A DNA stretch of 31,857 nt, taken from positions 1 to 31,857 of the IMG/VR virus record IMGVR_UViG_3300017917_002063; one strand, given 5' to 3'. Both the position numbers and the translations under genes were made by a program. How positions within the stretch are numbered: the stretch's first letter is position 1; each line of letters starts with the position of its first letter. The DNA comes from a virus. Below, piece by piece: positions 7,006 to 15,567 of the stretch. The notes beneath the pieces were generated by a model. It was not told where the DNA came from and searched no databases. It was given only the letters and a program-made list of their open reading frames with translations.

Positions 7006-7461
7006 ATGCCAAAGTTTATATCGGAAAGAGACGTTAATTTTTTTAAGGGTATTGCCAGAGAATTAGTAGATGTTGTAGTTCAGGTAGAAATAGTTCTATA
7101 CAAACTAAATATTTACGAAAGTAAGGTAAATATCTATGGAGAGGCTATAAATAAAACTTGGTATCAGGGAGTAAATATGTACGCATTGGTTGATAAAGAA
7201 CCTGAAAATGTTGTATATGAAGGATTTGGACCGGATAACTCACAGATGATTACATTCAAATTGGACAAAGAAATGTGTGAAGATAGGGGAATATATCCAG
7301 AAATTGGTGATATTATTCTTTTTGACCAATCATATTACGAAATTGATAACACAAATGAGGTTCAATTTGTTGGAGGACAACCTTACAACAATTACAGTAT
7401 AGTTTGTACCGCATTTATGACAAGAAAATCTGATTTAAACATTGAAGAAAGAGTAAGATAA
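7006..7461 (+). CDS. Neck protein (T4 gp14-like)
   Basis: This 151-residue protein starts 1 nt after the gp13-like stop, and its own TAA shares its last A with the ATG of the next gene, indicating translational coupling. Its second half contains YPEIGDIILFDQSYYEIDN and a C-terminal YSIVCTAFMTRKSDLNIEE, which resemble the conserved beta-rich part of gp14 neck proteins of T4-like marine phages. It is shorter than T4 gp14 (256 residues), and the N-terminal helical part of T4 gp14 is reduced. Its role would be in the head-tail connector with gp13. Position between the gp13- and gp15-like genes is the main support. Sequence evidence alone is moderate. Confidence 0.6.
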   Translation: MPKFISERDVNFFKGIARELVDVVVQVEIVLYKLNIYESKVNIYGEAINKTWYQGVNMYALVDKEPENVVYEGFGPDNSQMITFKLDKEMCEDRGIYPEIGDIILFDQSYYEIDNTNEVQFVGGQPYNNYSIVCTAFMTRKSDLNIEERVR

Positions 7462-8579
7462 TGGCAGGAGATTTAATTAGACCACAGTTAAACAGAGCAA
7501 ATCAAATCAAACATGAAAAGGGTGATGTAAAACAATCCATAACCCTCTTTGATATTGATTATGCAATGATGGATTATTTGGAAAATGTTGCCCTACCAAC
7601 TTTGGAAGAAGGTGATGGTAATGTTGTAAAAATTCCTGTAATTTATGGTAATTCCGAAAGATGGAATGGTGCAAGAAGAGAAGGAGTTTACAGAGATATA
7701 AAAGGTAAGATACAATTACCAATAATGATGATAAGAAGAACATCGGTTGCAAAAGATGAAGCAATGCCGTTATTAAATAGACACTTATCATATCCAACTG
7801 TAACCAAGTTCAACAAAAATAACAGATACGATAGATTTACAGTGTTAAATAATACTAAACCATCATATGCAATGTATGATATTGCTATGCCAGATTATGT
7901 AGAAATCAATTATGATTGTATGGTTTGGACATCGTTTACAGAACATCTAAATAAAGTAATTGAGTACCTAACATATACAACTGATTATTGGGGAAATAAA
8001 GATAAATTTAAGTTTAGAACACAGGTTACCGATTACAATGTAATAAATGAAGTAGGTGAGGGTGCAGAAAGAATAAACAGAGTTGAATTTACTTTAAATG
8101 TAAAGGCATATCTTCTTCCTGAAAAATTTGATGGGGAAGCAACTACCAGAAAATCATTTTCTACAAAGAAAGTTGTTGTATCAACTGAAACGGATGTTAC
8201 GAGTGGAAGTGGTAGATTAGAAGGATTACTAACAACTCCATCTCCATATTATGATAATAAAGATTTGGTAGATTTTCTTTCTTTGAATAATAGTAAAGTT
8301 CAAAATCCTATTGCAAATAATACTATTACTTTTACAGATGTAAAATTAATAAAAACTCCATCATTATTATCATCAATAGTTACTGGTAACATTACCGTTG
8401 GTGGGGACACATATGATGTTAAAGTTTATATAAATGGTGTAAGATATTACCATACAACACATTTTAATGTTAGTATAACTTCTTCATCACTTACAATAAA
8501 TTTCATACCAGGAAACATACCATTTACAGTAGATAGTGGAGATGAAATTACAATAACTGGAAAATTCATTGATTTATAA
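7461..8579 (+). CDS. Tail completion / sheath stabiliser (T4 gp15-like) with extra C-terminal domain
   Basis: This 372-residue protein overlaps the gp14-like stop by 1 nt, and its stop overlaps the next start in the same way. Residues 20-235 contain a pattern I associate with gp15: KIPVIYGNSERWNGARR, KIQLPIMMIRRTS, then MPDYVEINYDCMVWTSF and RVEFTLNVKAYLLPE. gp15 caps the tail tube and sheath and joins the tail to the neck. T4 gp15 is 272 residues. The extra 110 residues at the C-terminus (about 262-372) are Ser/Thr/Ile/Val-rich and look like a beta-sandwich, with GDEITITGKFIDL at the end, probably an added surface-exposed domain. The family call depends on order plus these segments. Confidence 0.65.
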   Translation: MAGDLIRPQLNRANQIKHEKGDVKQSITLFDIDYAMMDYLENVALPTLEEGDGNVVKIPVIYGNSERWNGARREGVYRDIKGKIQLPIMMIRRTSVAKDEAMPLLNRHLSYPTVTKFNKNNRYDRFTVLNNTKPSYAMYDIAMPDYVEINYDCMVWTSFTEHLNKVIEYLTYTTDYWGNKDKFKFRTQVTDYNVINEVGEGAERINRVEFTLNVKAYLLPEKFDGEATTRKSFSTKKVVVSTETDVTSGSGRLEGLLTTPSPYYDNKDLVDFLSLNNSKVQNPIANNTITFTDVKLIKTPSLLSSIVTGNITVGGDTYDVKVYINGVRYYHTTHFNVSITSSSLTINFIPGNIPFTVDSGDEITITGKFIDL

Positions 8580-8908
8580 TGAAAAGAAGTATTTTAGATA
8601 TAACACAAAAAATTAGTAGAAAGGTAAATTTAGTAGCTTTAACACCAAAAGATTTATCTGATAATTTATATTGGATTTGGGAAGCAAAAGGTTGGAGGTT
8701 TGTAGAAATATTAAGAGAAATAGAATATAGAAATAATCAAGATAGAATATCTGTAATGATAAATACTCAAAATGTATCAAACAGAGATTTTATAGTTGAA
8801 GAAAAGGGTGGTAGTATTTTAATAAAGTTCATTAAAGATAGATTTGAATATCAATTAGATGAATTTGATTATATAGAAATTAAAGGAGATATAGAAAAAT
8901 ATGCTTAA
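8579..8908 (+). CDS. Unknown virion-cluster protein, 109 aa
   Basis: I do not recognise this 109-residue protein. It is mixed alpha/beta with many charged residues and a segment YWIWEAKGWRFVEILREIEY near residues 31-50 that is rich in aromatics. It contains no cysteine and no membrane segment. Its ATG overlaps the preceding stop (TAATG), and its last 8 nt overlap the next gene, so it is translationally coupled on both sides. This makes a real gene very likely. Its place between tail-completion and fibre genes suggests a small tail or baseplate component, which is only inferred from position. Confidence 0.7.
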   Translation: MKRSILDITQKISRKVNLVALTPKDLSDNLYWIWEAKGWRFVEILREIEYRNNQDRISVMINTQNVSNRDFIVEEKGGSILIKFIKDRFEYQLDEFDYIEIKGDIEKYA

Positions 8909-9449
8909 TCGTTTTTCATCAAATACTAAAAAACTTACAAAAGTAATTCAAAAGATTAATACAAATAATCTTACAGATTTGGATTTAACTGGAAGTTTAA
9001 ATAATATAGAAGTACCATCTTCTAAAAAATTTGCTGCAAAAACTCGTACAAATGAAACTGTTGTAAAATTAGTAAATAATACTCCTAAATTAAATCAGTT
9101 TTATACAGACATATTACAGTATAGTGGTAGATATGTTAAAAGAAAAATTACTGAAATTGATGCTCAAAATAATAAATTGATAATTGAAAATGTTAAATTA
9201 GATTACGGAACAGAAGAAGTTTCTCCTAATAATTTTGAAGTAATTGTTGGAGGATTAAATTTACCTGGTATATATGATATAAATCAGGTTAGTTCAAGTG
9301 TAGAAATAACATTACAACAAGAATTTATAGATTATCAAAGTGTTACAGAAAATGATATTTATGTAATTGGAAAGATATTAGAATTACAATTACTAACAGA
9401 TGAATTACAAGGATTACAGACCGAAGACGGAAAACTTATAATATTATAA
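8901..9449 (+). CDS. Unknown virion-cluster protein, 182 aa
   Basis: I do not recognise this 182-residue protein. It overlaps the previous gene by 8 nt and ends 2 nt before the giant fibre gene. The first 70 residues are Lys/Asn/Thr-rich and probably extended. Residues 75-160 look beta-rich (YVKRKITEIDAQNNKLIIEN, later DYQSVTENDIYVIGKILEL), compatible with a small structural or adaptor domain. Tight coupling to the fibre gene suggests it might anchor or accompany the fibre on the tail, but nothing in the sequence proves it. A fibre-assembly factor is another possibility. Confidence 0.7.
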   Translation: MLNRFSSNTKKLTKVIQKINTNNLTDLDLTGSLNNIEVPSSKKFAAKTRTNETVVKLVNNTPKLNQFYTDILQYSGRYVKRKITEIDAQNNKLIIENVKLDYGTEEVSPNNFEVIVGGLNLPGIYDINQVSSSVEITLQQEFIDYQSVTENDIYVIGKILELQLLTDELQGLQTEDGKLIIL

Positions 9450-9451
9450 CA

Positions 9452-12400
9452 ATGGCAATAACTGGAACAACTACCATTTCACAATTAACGGCTTTAAATA
9501 GTGCATCATTAGATACAACTTTAGTTGGTGTAGATAATGGTGTTACATATAAAATAGAATTAGATGTTGTTGCGGATGCGGTATCCGATAGAATTAATAC
9601 ATTAGATGAACAGAGATTAAATAATTTAGAACAGTTTACATCCTCTGTTAGTGCAACAGACATAATAGTTAGTGGTTCTATTGTTCTTTCTGGAAGTAAT
9701 CAAACCCAAATTAAAAGAGGAGTAGTTTATGCCGGAAAAGGATATTCTACTATGGATAGTTATGATATTGGTGCGATACATTATCCAACATATAATTTTG
9801 GTTCAAATGAATACCACATATTAAGAGCAAATGATACTAACATAAATAGTTCTGGTTCATATTTAAATTTTGAAGAATTTATAACACCATATGGTTCATT
9901 AGTTGTTCAAAATGCATATTCTGCATCAAAAGATGCAAGTGGTGACCCTCGTGCAAGATTTACCGGCTCAACAGTTGCTTACGAAATTGGTGGACATTCT
10001 CCATATATTGCATTGGGTGGTCCACATACTTCAATATCAAATGTATATGGTTCTGCATCTTTTAATGGTGTTGCCCAATTAAGTGCTGGAACTACATTTA
10101 TTAATAATTTCTTTGGAGCAGGTGGAATAAGTGGTAGTGGATTTTTTCAATCTGTTGTTACCGGTAGTAGGTCAATAGGAGGACCATCACAATCTGCATA
10201 TCATACATTTGGTATGATATCAACTGGTTCAGCATCGAATCAAAAAAGAATATTAGCTAAAAACGGTTCTCATTATACCGTTGGTTGGTTTAATGATAAT
10301 TTAAACGGTGGAACTCCTGGTGTAGAAAGATTTGAAATAATCGCGTATGATGAAATTGCAGGTACTACTATACACCCAAATGGGCAAGTGTCGGCATCAG
10401 TATTTCATCATCAAAAATATACAAATAAAATAGGTTTGGGTACAAATCAATTATTAGATACTCAAAACACAATATCTGGTTCTACAACTTTAATTGGTTC
10501 AGTAATTTCTACAAACGGATTTACCGGTTCAATTGCAGCAACCAACGGGGTTATTAGTGGTTCATCACAATTAATATCTTCATTTGATGAGAGATATGTT
10601 TTAAGTGGAAGTATAACACAAACGACTTGGGATAATATTAGTGGTAAACCATCTGGATTAGTTTCACAATCAACAGATTTAACATCACTTAATACATTTA
10701 CAGCAAGTTTTTCAACTGCAAGTTTAGTAAACAGATTGAATTCAATTGAAAGTGTAAGTAGTAGTTGGATTACTGAAAGTGAAACTGGTTCATTTTTAAC
10801 ATCTTTAAATGGTGCAATAAGTGCATCATCACAAATAACCGCATTAGGATTTATTAGTTCCTCTATACCATTAACATCTTTAAATTCTTATACATCTTCC
10901 ACAACTATAAGATTAAATAATTTAGAGAGTGCTACATCTTCTATAAACTCATTAAATACTACACAGACAAGTAGATTAGACCAATTATCAACTTTTACTG
11001 CAAGTAACGGTAATACATCTTTAAACTCTTATACTTCATCTGCAACTATAAGATTAACCAATTTAGAAAGTACCACATCTTCTATAAATTCTTTAAATAC
11101 TACTCAAACAAACAGATTAGACCAACTTTCAACATTTAGTGCAAGTAATTCAAATATATCTTTGAATTCATATACATCAAGTAATGATACAAAATGGAAT
11201 ACATTGGAATTACTAACTGGTTCCTATGCGACTACCGGTTCAAATACATTTAAAGGTAATCAAATAGTATCTGCATCCGTTTATGTTACCGGAGATTTAA
11301 TAGTATTTGGTACATCATCTTTTCAAAATGTAACGGCATCTGTTGTTGAATTAGGAACAAACACCATTGTATTAAATACAGATTCACCGGCAGTTAGGTT
11401 TGCGGGAATATCTGTAATAGATAGTGGTTCTAATGCGGGTACGGGTTCTCTTTGGTGGGACTCTGTTGAAAACCATTGGATTTATGAACATCCATCTGAT
11501 AGTTTAGCACCATATAATTCTGCAATCCTAATATCAGGACCTAAAAATACAGGTTCATTAGGAAATGAAATTGGACTTACAACAGGAAAATTAACAGTAG
11601 CAGTTGGTGAGGACCATATTAGTTCTTCTCAAATTACAGATGATGGTAGAACGGTAACTATTCCTGGTATATTATCTGCATCTGTAATTGCAGGATTTGG
11701 AAATGTTTTATCTTTTTCTACATCGGTAGATAGTAGATTGGATTTAGTAGAATTAACCGCATCTATTTTAAATACTACATTCAGCACATCTGTCGATAGT
11801 AGATTGGATTTGGTAGAATTAACTTCATCAATTTTGAACACTACATTTAGTAGTTCTGTTGATAGTAGGTTAGATAATATAGAAATAGCAACATCTTCAT
11901 ATGAAACTAAAGGTAGAGGAATAGTTAGTGGTTCTTCTCAATTAACTTCATCTTTTGATAACCGATATGTTTTAGAAACCGAAACAGGTTCATTCTTAAC
12001 ATCACTAAATGGTGCTATAAGTTCATCATCACAACTTACATCTTCATACGATTTAAGGTACACATTAAGTGGTAGTGTTCAACCATTACCTTCGGGTGTA
12101 ATAAGTGGTTCATCACAATTAACATCATCATTTGATACGAGATATGCATTAAGTGGAAGTGTTGGTGGCGGTAGTGTGCCTGCTGGAACTATTAGTGGTT
12201 CTTCACAATTGACAAGTTCATTTGATTTAAGGTATTTGGTAACAGGTTCAGTAACCTCATCTATTTTACAATTAAATTCATTTACCGCAAGTAATGGTAT
12301 TACTTCATTAAACACATATACATCAAGTAATAATACAAAGTGGAATACCATAGGTACATTAACTTCATCATTTGCAACTACTGGTTCAAATGAGTTTAAT

Positions 12401-14002
12401 GGAAACCAAACAATAACCGGTTCATTAACAGTTAGTTCTGTTGCAGTAATAAGTTCATCACTTTCTGCAAATAGTTCTTCTTTAACTTTAAGTAGTGGAA
12501 GTAATTTATACATCCATAATAACGGATTTATAGAATTGACGGGGTCTATTATTGTAACAAATGGTGGTATAACTGGTTCAATTGCGGCAACAAATGGTGT
12601 AATCAGTGGGTCTTCGCAATTAACCGCATCATTTGATAGTAGATACGCATTGAGTGGTAGTGTAGGTGGTGGTGCAACAGATATAACTTCATTAAATCTT
12701 TATACTTCTTCAAACGATACAACTAATAATACTCAAAATAGTAGATTAGACCAACTTTCTACATTTAGTGGAAGTAATGGAAACACTTCATTAAACGCAT
12801 ACACTTCAAGTAATGATACAACTAATAATACTCAAAATAGTAGATTAAGTAATTTAGAAACATTTAGTGGAAGTAATAGTAATACTTCATTAAATACATA
12901 CACTTCATCGGCAACTATACGATTAAATAATTTAGAAATCACTTCAGCAAGTTTAAATACTTCAGTTTCAAATTTAAATTTATTTACACAATCTACATCA
13001 CAAAGATTATCATCAATTGAAAATGTAAGTAGTAGTTGGATTACTGAAAGTGAAACTGCATCTTTTGAAAGAACTGGTCAAGGTATTGTAAGTGGTTCTT
13101 CTCAATTAACTTCATCATATGATGTTAGATACATATTAAGTGGCTCTATTGTACAAACTACTTCTGCAAATACATTTGATTTTAACGAAGAAGTATCTGC
13201 GGGTAAAATTGGATTTTTAGAGGATAGTGGAAGTAATTATAGAATATCACCACAAAGTAATAGAATTGATATTAGTTATCAAGGAAATGTTTTTGCAAAA
13301 ATTGATGTAACAAATGGATACAGTGGTTCAGTTTTATTGAAAAATGGAATAATTAGTGGTAGTTCTCAATTAACATCTTCATTTGATTCAAGATATTTGA
13401 TAACTGGTTCGGTAACTTCATCTATTTTACAATTAAATTCATTTACATCTTCATTAAATATTTGGAGTAGTTCGGTAGCAACAACGGGTTCAAATACATT
13501 TAGAGGAACCGAAACAATCACGGGTTCATTATTAGTTAGTGGGTCAGCTACCTTTACCGGTTCAATCAATATTTCAAGTGGGTCAATCACAATGCCAAAT
13601 AGACCTGCGTTTAGAGTAACAGGTGCAGGAGGACCAACTTCGGCAGTAACTACATTATCGGGTAGTATGACAACAGTTGATTATAATCAAGGAAATCATT
13701 GGGATAATGCAACGGGTACATTTACTGCACCAATTGCAGGATTATATCAAGTAAATTTAGTTTGTAGAACAAACTCAAACGCATCTTCTGCAGGACAAAT
13801 TATAGTATTTAAAAATAATACAGGTGGTACTACCGGAACTCCACAAGTGATGATAGAATGGGCAGCAAACACAACAATGAATCATGCTGGAGGTTCTACT
13901 ATATCTAAATTAGCAGTTGGTGATACACTAAAAGCAGTAATTGCAGTGGGGACACTTTCATTTGATGGAAACGATAATTTTTCAGTAGCATACATAGGAT
14001 AA
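9452..14002 (+). CDS. Giant tail fibre / adhesin with C1q-like tip, 1516 aa
   Basis: This is the largest gene of the window. Residues 1-70 form an N-terminal attachment segment with a short helix. Residues 70-340 form a non-repetitive beta domain. Residues 340-1385 are a long mosaic shaft built of eight full ISGSSQL-(S/T)(S/A)SFDxRY-xLSGS modules, NSLNTTQTSRLDQLSTFTAS heptad-like stretches, and one 150-residue cassette (about 596-751) that recurs in two other fibre genes. Residues 1385-1516 form a C1q/TNF-like head (RPAFRVTGAGGP..., GTFTAPIAGLYQVNLVCR, ending DNFSVAYIG), likely a trimeric receptor-binding tip. There is no S74 chaperone end. Shaft composition is dominated by Ser, Thr, Asn and Gly. 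Such proteins bind the host surface. The exact target and the place on the virion are unknown. Confidence 0.85.
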   Translation: MAITGTTTISQLTALNSASLDTTLVGVDNGVTYKIELDVVADAVSDRINTLDEQRLNNLEQFTSSVSATDIIVSGSIVLSGSNQTQIKRGVVYAGKGYSTMDSYDIGAIHYPTYNFGSNEYHILRANDTNINSSGSYLNFEEFITPYGSLVVQNAYSASKDASGDPRARFTGSTVAYEIGGHSPYIALGGPHTSISNVYGSASFNGVAQLSAGTTFINNFFGAGGISGSGFFQSVVTGSRSIGGPSQSAYHTFGMISTGSASNQKRILAKNGSHYTVGWFNDNLNGGTPGVERFEIIAYDEIAGTTIHPNGQVSASVFHHQKYTNKIGLGTNQLLDTQNTISGSTTLIGSVISTNGFTGSIAATNGVISGSSQLISSFDERYVLSGSITQTTWDNISGKPSGLVSQSTDLTSLNTFTASFSTASLVNRLNSIESVSSSWITESETGSFLTSLNGAISASSQITALGFISSSIPLTSLNSYTSSTTIRLNNLESATSSINSLNTTQTSRLDQLSTFTASNGNTSLNSYTSSATIRLTNLESTTSSINSLNTTQTNRLDQLSTFSASNSNISLNSYTSSNDTKWNTLELLTGSYATTGSNTFKGNQIVSASVYVTGDLIVFGTSSFQNVTASVVELGTNTIVLNTDSPAVRFAGISVIDSGSNAGTGSLWWDSVENHWIYEHPSDSLAPYNSAILISGPKNTGSLGNEIGLTTGKLTVAVGEDHISSSQITDDGRTVTIPGILSASVIAGFGNVLSFSTSVDSRLDLVELTASILNTTFSTSVDSRLDLVELTSSILNTTFSSSVDSRLDNIEIATSSYETKGRGIVSGSSQLTSSFDNRYVLETETGSFLTSLNGAISSSSQLTSSYDLRYTLSGSVQPLPSGVISGSSQLTSSFDTRYALSGSVGGGSVPAGTISGSSQLTSSFDLRYLVTGSVTSSILQLNSFTASNGITSLNTYTSSNNTKWNTIGTLTSSFATTGSNEFNGNQTITGSLTVSSVAVISSSLSANSSSLTLSSGSNLYIHNNGFIELTGSIIVTNGGITGSIAATNGVISGSSQLTASFDSRYALSGSVGGGATDITSLNLYTSSNDTTNNTQNSRLDQLSTFSGSNGNTSLNAYTSSNDTTNNTQNSRLSNLETFSGSNSNTSLNTYTSSATIRLNNLEITSASLNTSVSNLNLFTQSTSQRLSSIENVSSSWITESETASFERTGQGIVSGSSQLTSSYDVRYILSGSIVQTTSANTFDFNEEVSAGKIGFLEDSGSNYRISPQSNRIDISYQGNVFAKIDVTNGYSGSVLLKNGIISGSSQLTSSFDSRYLITGSVTSSILQLNSFTSSLNIWSSSVATTGSNTFRGTETITGSLLVSGSATFTGSINISSGSITMPNRPAFRVTGAGGPTSAVTTLSGSMTTVDYNQGNHWDNATGTFTAPIAGLYQVNLVCRTNSNASSAGQIIVFKNNTGGTTGTPQVMIEWAANTTMNHAGGSTISKLAVGDTLKAVIAVGTLSFDGNDNFSVAYIG
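10549..10620 (+). repeat. Fibre repeat module GVISGSSQL...FDERYVLSGS (representative copy)
   Basis: One of about ten full copies of a 20-25-residue module with the pattern hISGSSQL-(S/T/I)(S/A)S(F/Y)DxRYhLSGS. Other copies begin near 11920, 12010, 12095, 12185, 12595, 13080 and 13345 in the same gene, near 15243 in the mini-fibre, and near 19255 in the 229-residue fibre. Codon choice differs between copies, so most duplications are old. Confidence 0.85.
10952..10992 (+). repeat. 41-nt exact repeat shared between two fibre genes, copy 1
   Basis: This 41-base stretch of the giant fibre is identical to 22705-22745 in the 1051-residue fibre. It encodes LNTTQTSRLDQLST and continues as an almost identical sequence for a further 30 bases. 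Confidence 0.9.
11237..11705 (+). repeat. Fibre cassette A, copy 1 (about 155 residues)
   Basis: The segment from NTFKGNQIVSASVYVTGDL to the end of ITDDGRTVTIPG recurs in two other fibre genes. Shared landmarks are the DLIV strand, ASVVELGTNTIVLNT, VRFAGI, a SLWWDS turn, SAILISGPKNTGS and AVGEDHI. It behaves as a shuffled domain. Confidence 0.8.
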
Positions 14003-14006
14003 AGTT

Positions 14007-15098
14007 ATGGCGATAGAATTTTCGAATGGATTTACGATTGGTGCAATTGAATTATATCCATTTACATCATTTACATTTACAACTGCAGGAACAAGTGGTT
14101 CAACTGGTCCTTTAGGAACGAGATTATTGGCAACATATACCGGTTCATCATCGGGAAGTTATTTTTCTAACCCTTCATATTTTACAACAGGTTCTTTTCA
14201 AGGTTATCAAATTTGGACAGTTCCTGAAACTGCAAATTATGAAATTGAAGTAGCGGGTGCGGCAAGTGGTGTTAGTTCATACCCAAGAATATATTCTGGT
14301 TCAATGGGAGCAATTGTTAAAGCAACTATTCCATTAACAAGAGGACAAAAATTTGTAATGGTTGTTGGACAAAGAAGTTTGAATACTGCAACATCTGGAC
14401 TCTCTTATGTTGGTGTTGGTGGTGGGGGTGGTTCATTCTTTGTTCTTTCAGGTTCAAATACTCCTTATTTAGTGGCAGGTGGTGCGGGTGGACAAGGTGC
14501 ATATAGTGGGGACCCACAAGGTGGTGGAATTTTAAGAAGTGGTTCATTGAGTGGAAATGGTTCAACATCAACAACGGGTTCAACATCATTTAGAGGTGCA
14601 CCAGGTGGTACTGGAAGTTTAGGTGGTCGTTCTCATATTAATACTGCATCTGTTATATCAAATAATGCATACGATGCCGGAGGTGGTGGTGGATTTAATG
14701 GTAATGGTTTTAATGGTAGTGGTGTACTTGCAAATACTACAAACGGTTCCACAGGTGGTGGAGGATTGGCATTTATAAGTGGTGCAGTAGGTGGAGTTGC
14801 AGCAACATCATATACTCCTTCAAATGCAACTGTTGGTGGATTTGGTGGTGGAGGAGGTGGAACTCCTATTGCCGGAGGAGGTGGTGGTGGATATGCGGGA
14901 GGTGCGGGTTCATACGCATCATCAAATCCTGTTGCAGATGGTGGTGGTGGAGGTAGTTCGTATATAATATCAAATGCAACTTCAATTGGAACATCAGATG
15001 GAAACTATGCAGGATTATCTACATTTAGTGGAAGTTCTATTACAAATCTTAACTCATACAATAGTGGTAGTGGGTATATACGAATAACTAAATTATAA
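14007..15098 (+). CDS. Glycine-rich adhesin (ALK/LTK-type glycine-rich domain)
   Basis: This 363-residue protein starts 4 nt after the giant fibre. Residues 1-70 are Ser/Thr/Gly-rich. Residues 70-125 form a beta segment (QIWTVPETANYEIEVAGAAS, then GAIVKATIPLTRGQKFVMVV) followed by repeated Gly runs (GVGGGGGSFFVL, GGGGGFNGNGF, GGGGGGTPIAGGGGGGYAGG). This arrangement matches the glycine-rich domain family also found in ALK/LTK receptors, which folds around polyglycine helices. Glycine-run adhesins also occur at T4-like fibre tips (gp38 type), although the N-terminal pattern here is different. The location directly behind a long fibre suggests a tip adhesin that mounts on it or on another fibre. 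Partner and ligand are not visible. Confidence 0.75.
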   Translation: MAIEFSNGFTIGAIELYPFTSFTFTTAGTSGSTGPLGTRLLATYTGSSSGSYFSNPSYFTTGSFQGYQIWTVPETANYEIEVAGAASGVSSYPRIYSGSMGAIVKATIPLTRGQKFVMVVGQRSLNTATSGLSYVGVGGGGGSFFVLSGSNTPYLVAGGAGGQGAYSGDPQGGGILRSGSLSGNGSTSTTGSTSFRGAPGGTGSLGGRSHINTASVISNNAYDAGGGGGFNGNGFNGSGVLANTTNGSTGGGGLAFISGAVGGVAATSYTPSNATVGGFGGGGGGTPIAGGGGGGYAGGAGSYASSNPVADGGGGGSSYIISNATSIGTSDGNYAGLSTFSGSSITNLNSYNSGSGYIRITKL

Positions 15099-15100
15099 GA

Positions 15101-15108
15101 TATTTATA
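15101..15108 (+). promoter_or_regulatory. AT box TATTTATA before mini-fibre gene
   Basis: An exact core box, but it ends only 3 nt before the ATG, so it would leave almost no leader if it were a promoter for this gene. It may be a chance match or may serve a transcript whose first translated gene is further down. Confidence 0.25.
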
Positions 15109-15111
15109 ACT

Positions 15112-15483
15112 ATGGCAAGTTTAATAAGATTAAAACAAATAGAAAGTGGGTCTGCATTACAAACGGCAGCAGATACCGGTACAGATTTTTCACAATCTGT
15201 TATTGATATAGTTGTAGATAATGTTGAAGTAATTCTACCAACGGGTGTTATTAGTGGTTCATCACAATTGACAGCATCATACGATGAGAGATATGTACTA
15301 TCTGGTTCAATTACTCAAACAACTTGGGATAATATTAGTGGTAAACCTGAAGGTATAATTTCATCATCTGCACAGTTAGATGGATTAGGATACGCAACTA
15401 CTTCATCATTAGATGCAATATTCGCAACTGATAATGAATTGGCAGTAACTTCTTCACAAATTATAGACCAGGGAGAGTTCTAA
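15112..15483 (+). CDS. Miniature fibre protein, 123 aa
   Basis: This short protein carries one complete copy of the fibre repeat (GVISGSSQLTASYDERYVLS) followed by QTTWDNISGKPEGII. It is clearly homologous to one segment of the giant fibre shaft at about 10549-10655. A short N-terminus (MASLIRLKQIESGSALQT) precedes it. The C-terminus IIDQGEF resembles the end VIDGGSF of the next, much larger fibre. It has no C1q or S74 end. It could be a short adaptor between fibre segments, a decoy or regulator of trimer assembly, or the remnant of a larger fibre gene. The reading frame is intact and both ends look designed, so I keep it as a gene. Confidence 0.7.
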   Translation: MASLIRLKQIESGSALQTAADTGTDFSQSVIDIVVDNVEVILPTGVISGSSQLTASYDERYVLSGSITQTTWDNISGKPEGIISSSAQLDGLGYATTSSLDAIFATDNELAVTSSQIIDQGEF

Positions 15484-15523
15484 AAATAAAAAAAAAGTTA
15501 TGTTCGTTTCACACAAAATAACA

Positions 15524-15531
15524 TATTTATA
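15524..15531 (+). promoter_or_regulatory. AT box ATATTTATA, candidate late promoter
   Basis: The core TATTTATA lies 36 nt upstream of the 1067-residue fibre start in an 84-nt gap with no terminator. It is preceded by CA rather than TA, so it is a nine-of-ten match to the longest form. Confidence 0.45.
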
Positions 15532-15567
15532 TTGGAATAACTAAACTTAAAAAAAATAGAGAGATAA

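Noticed and set aside
12079-12513. 144-residue - strand open frame in the giant fibre (and similar ones at 18183-18674 and 20302-20922)
   Set aside because: The repetitive Ser/Thr codons of the + strand fibres avoid stops on the complement. The repeats of the real gene are mirrored and no independent gene signal is present.
10500-13500. CRISPR-like array, because of the many similar repeats
   Set aside because: The repeats are in-frame protein modules of unequal spacing with synonymous drift, not identical direct repeats with uniform spacers.
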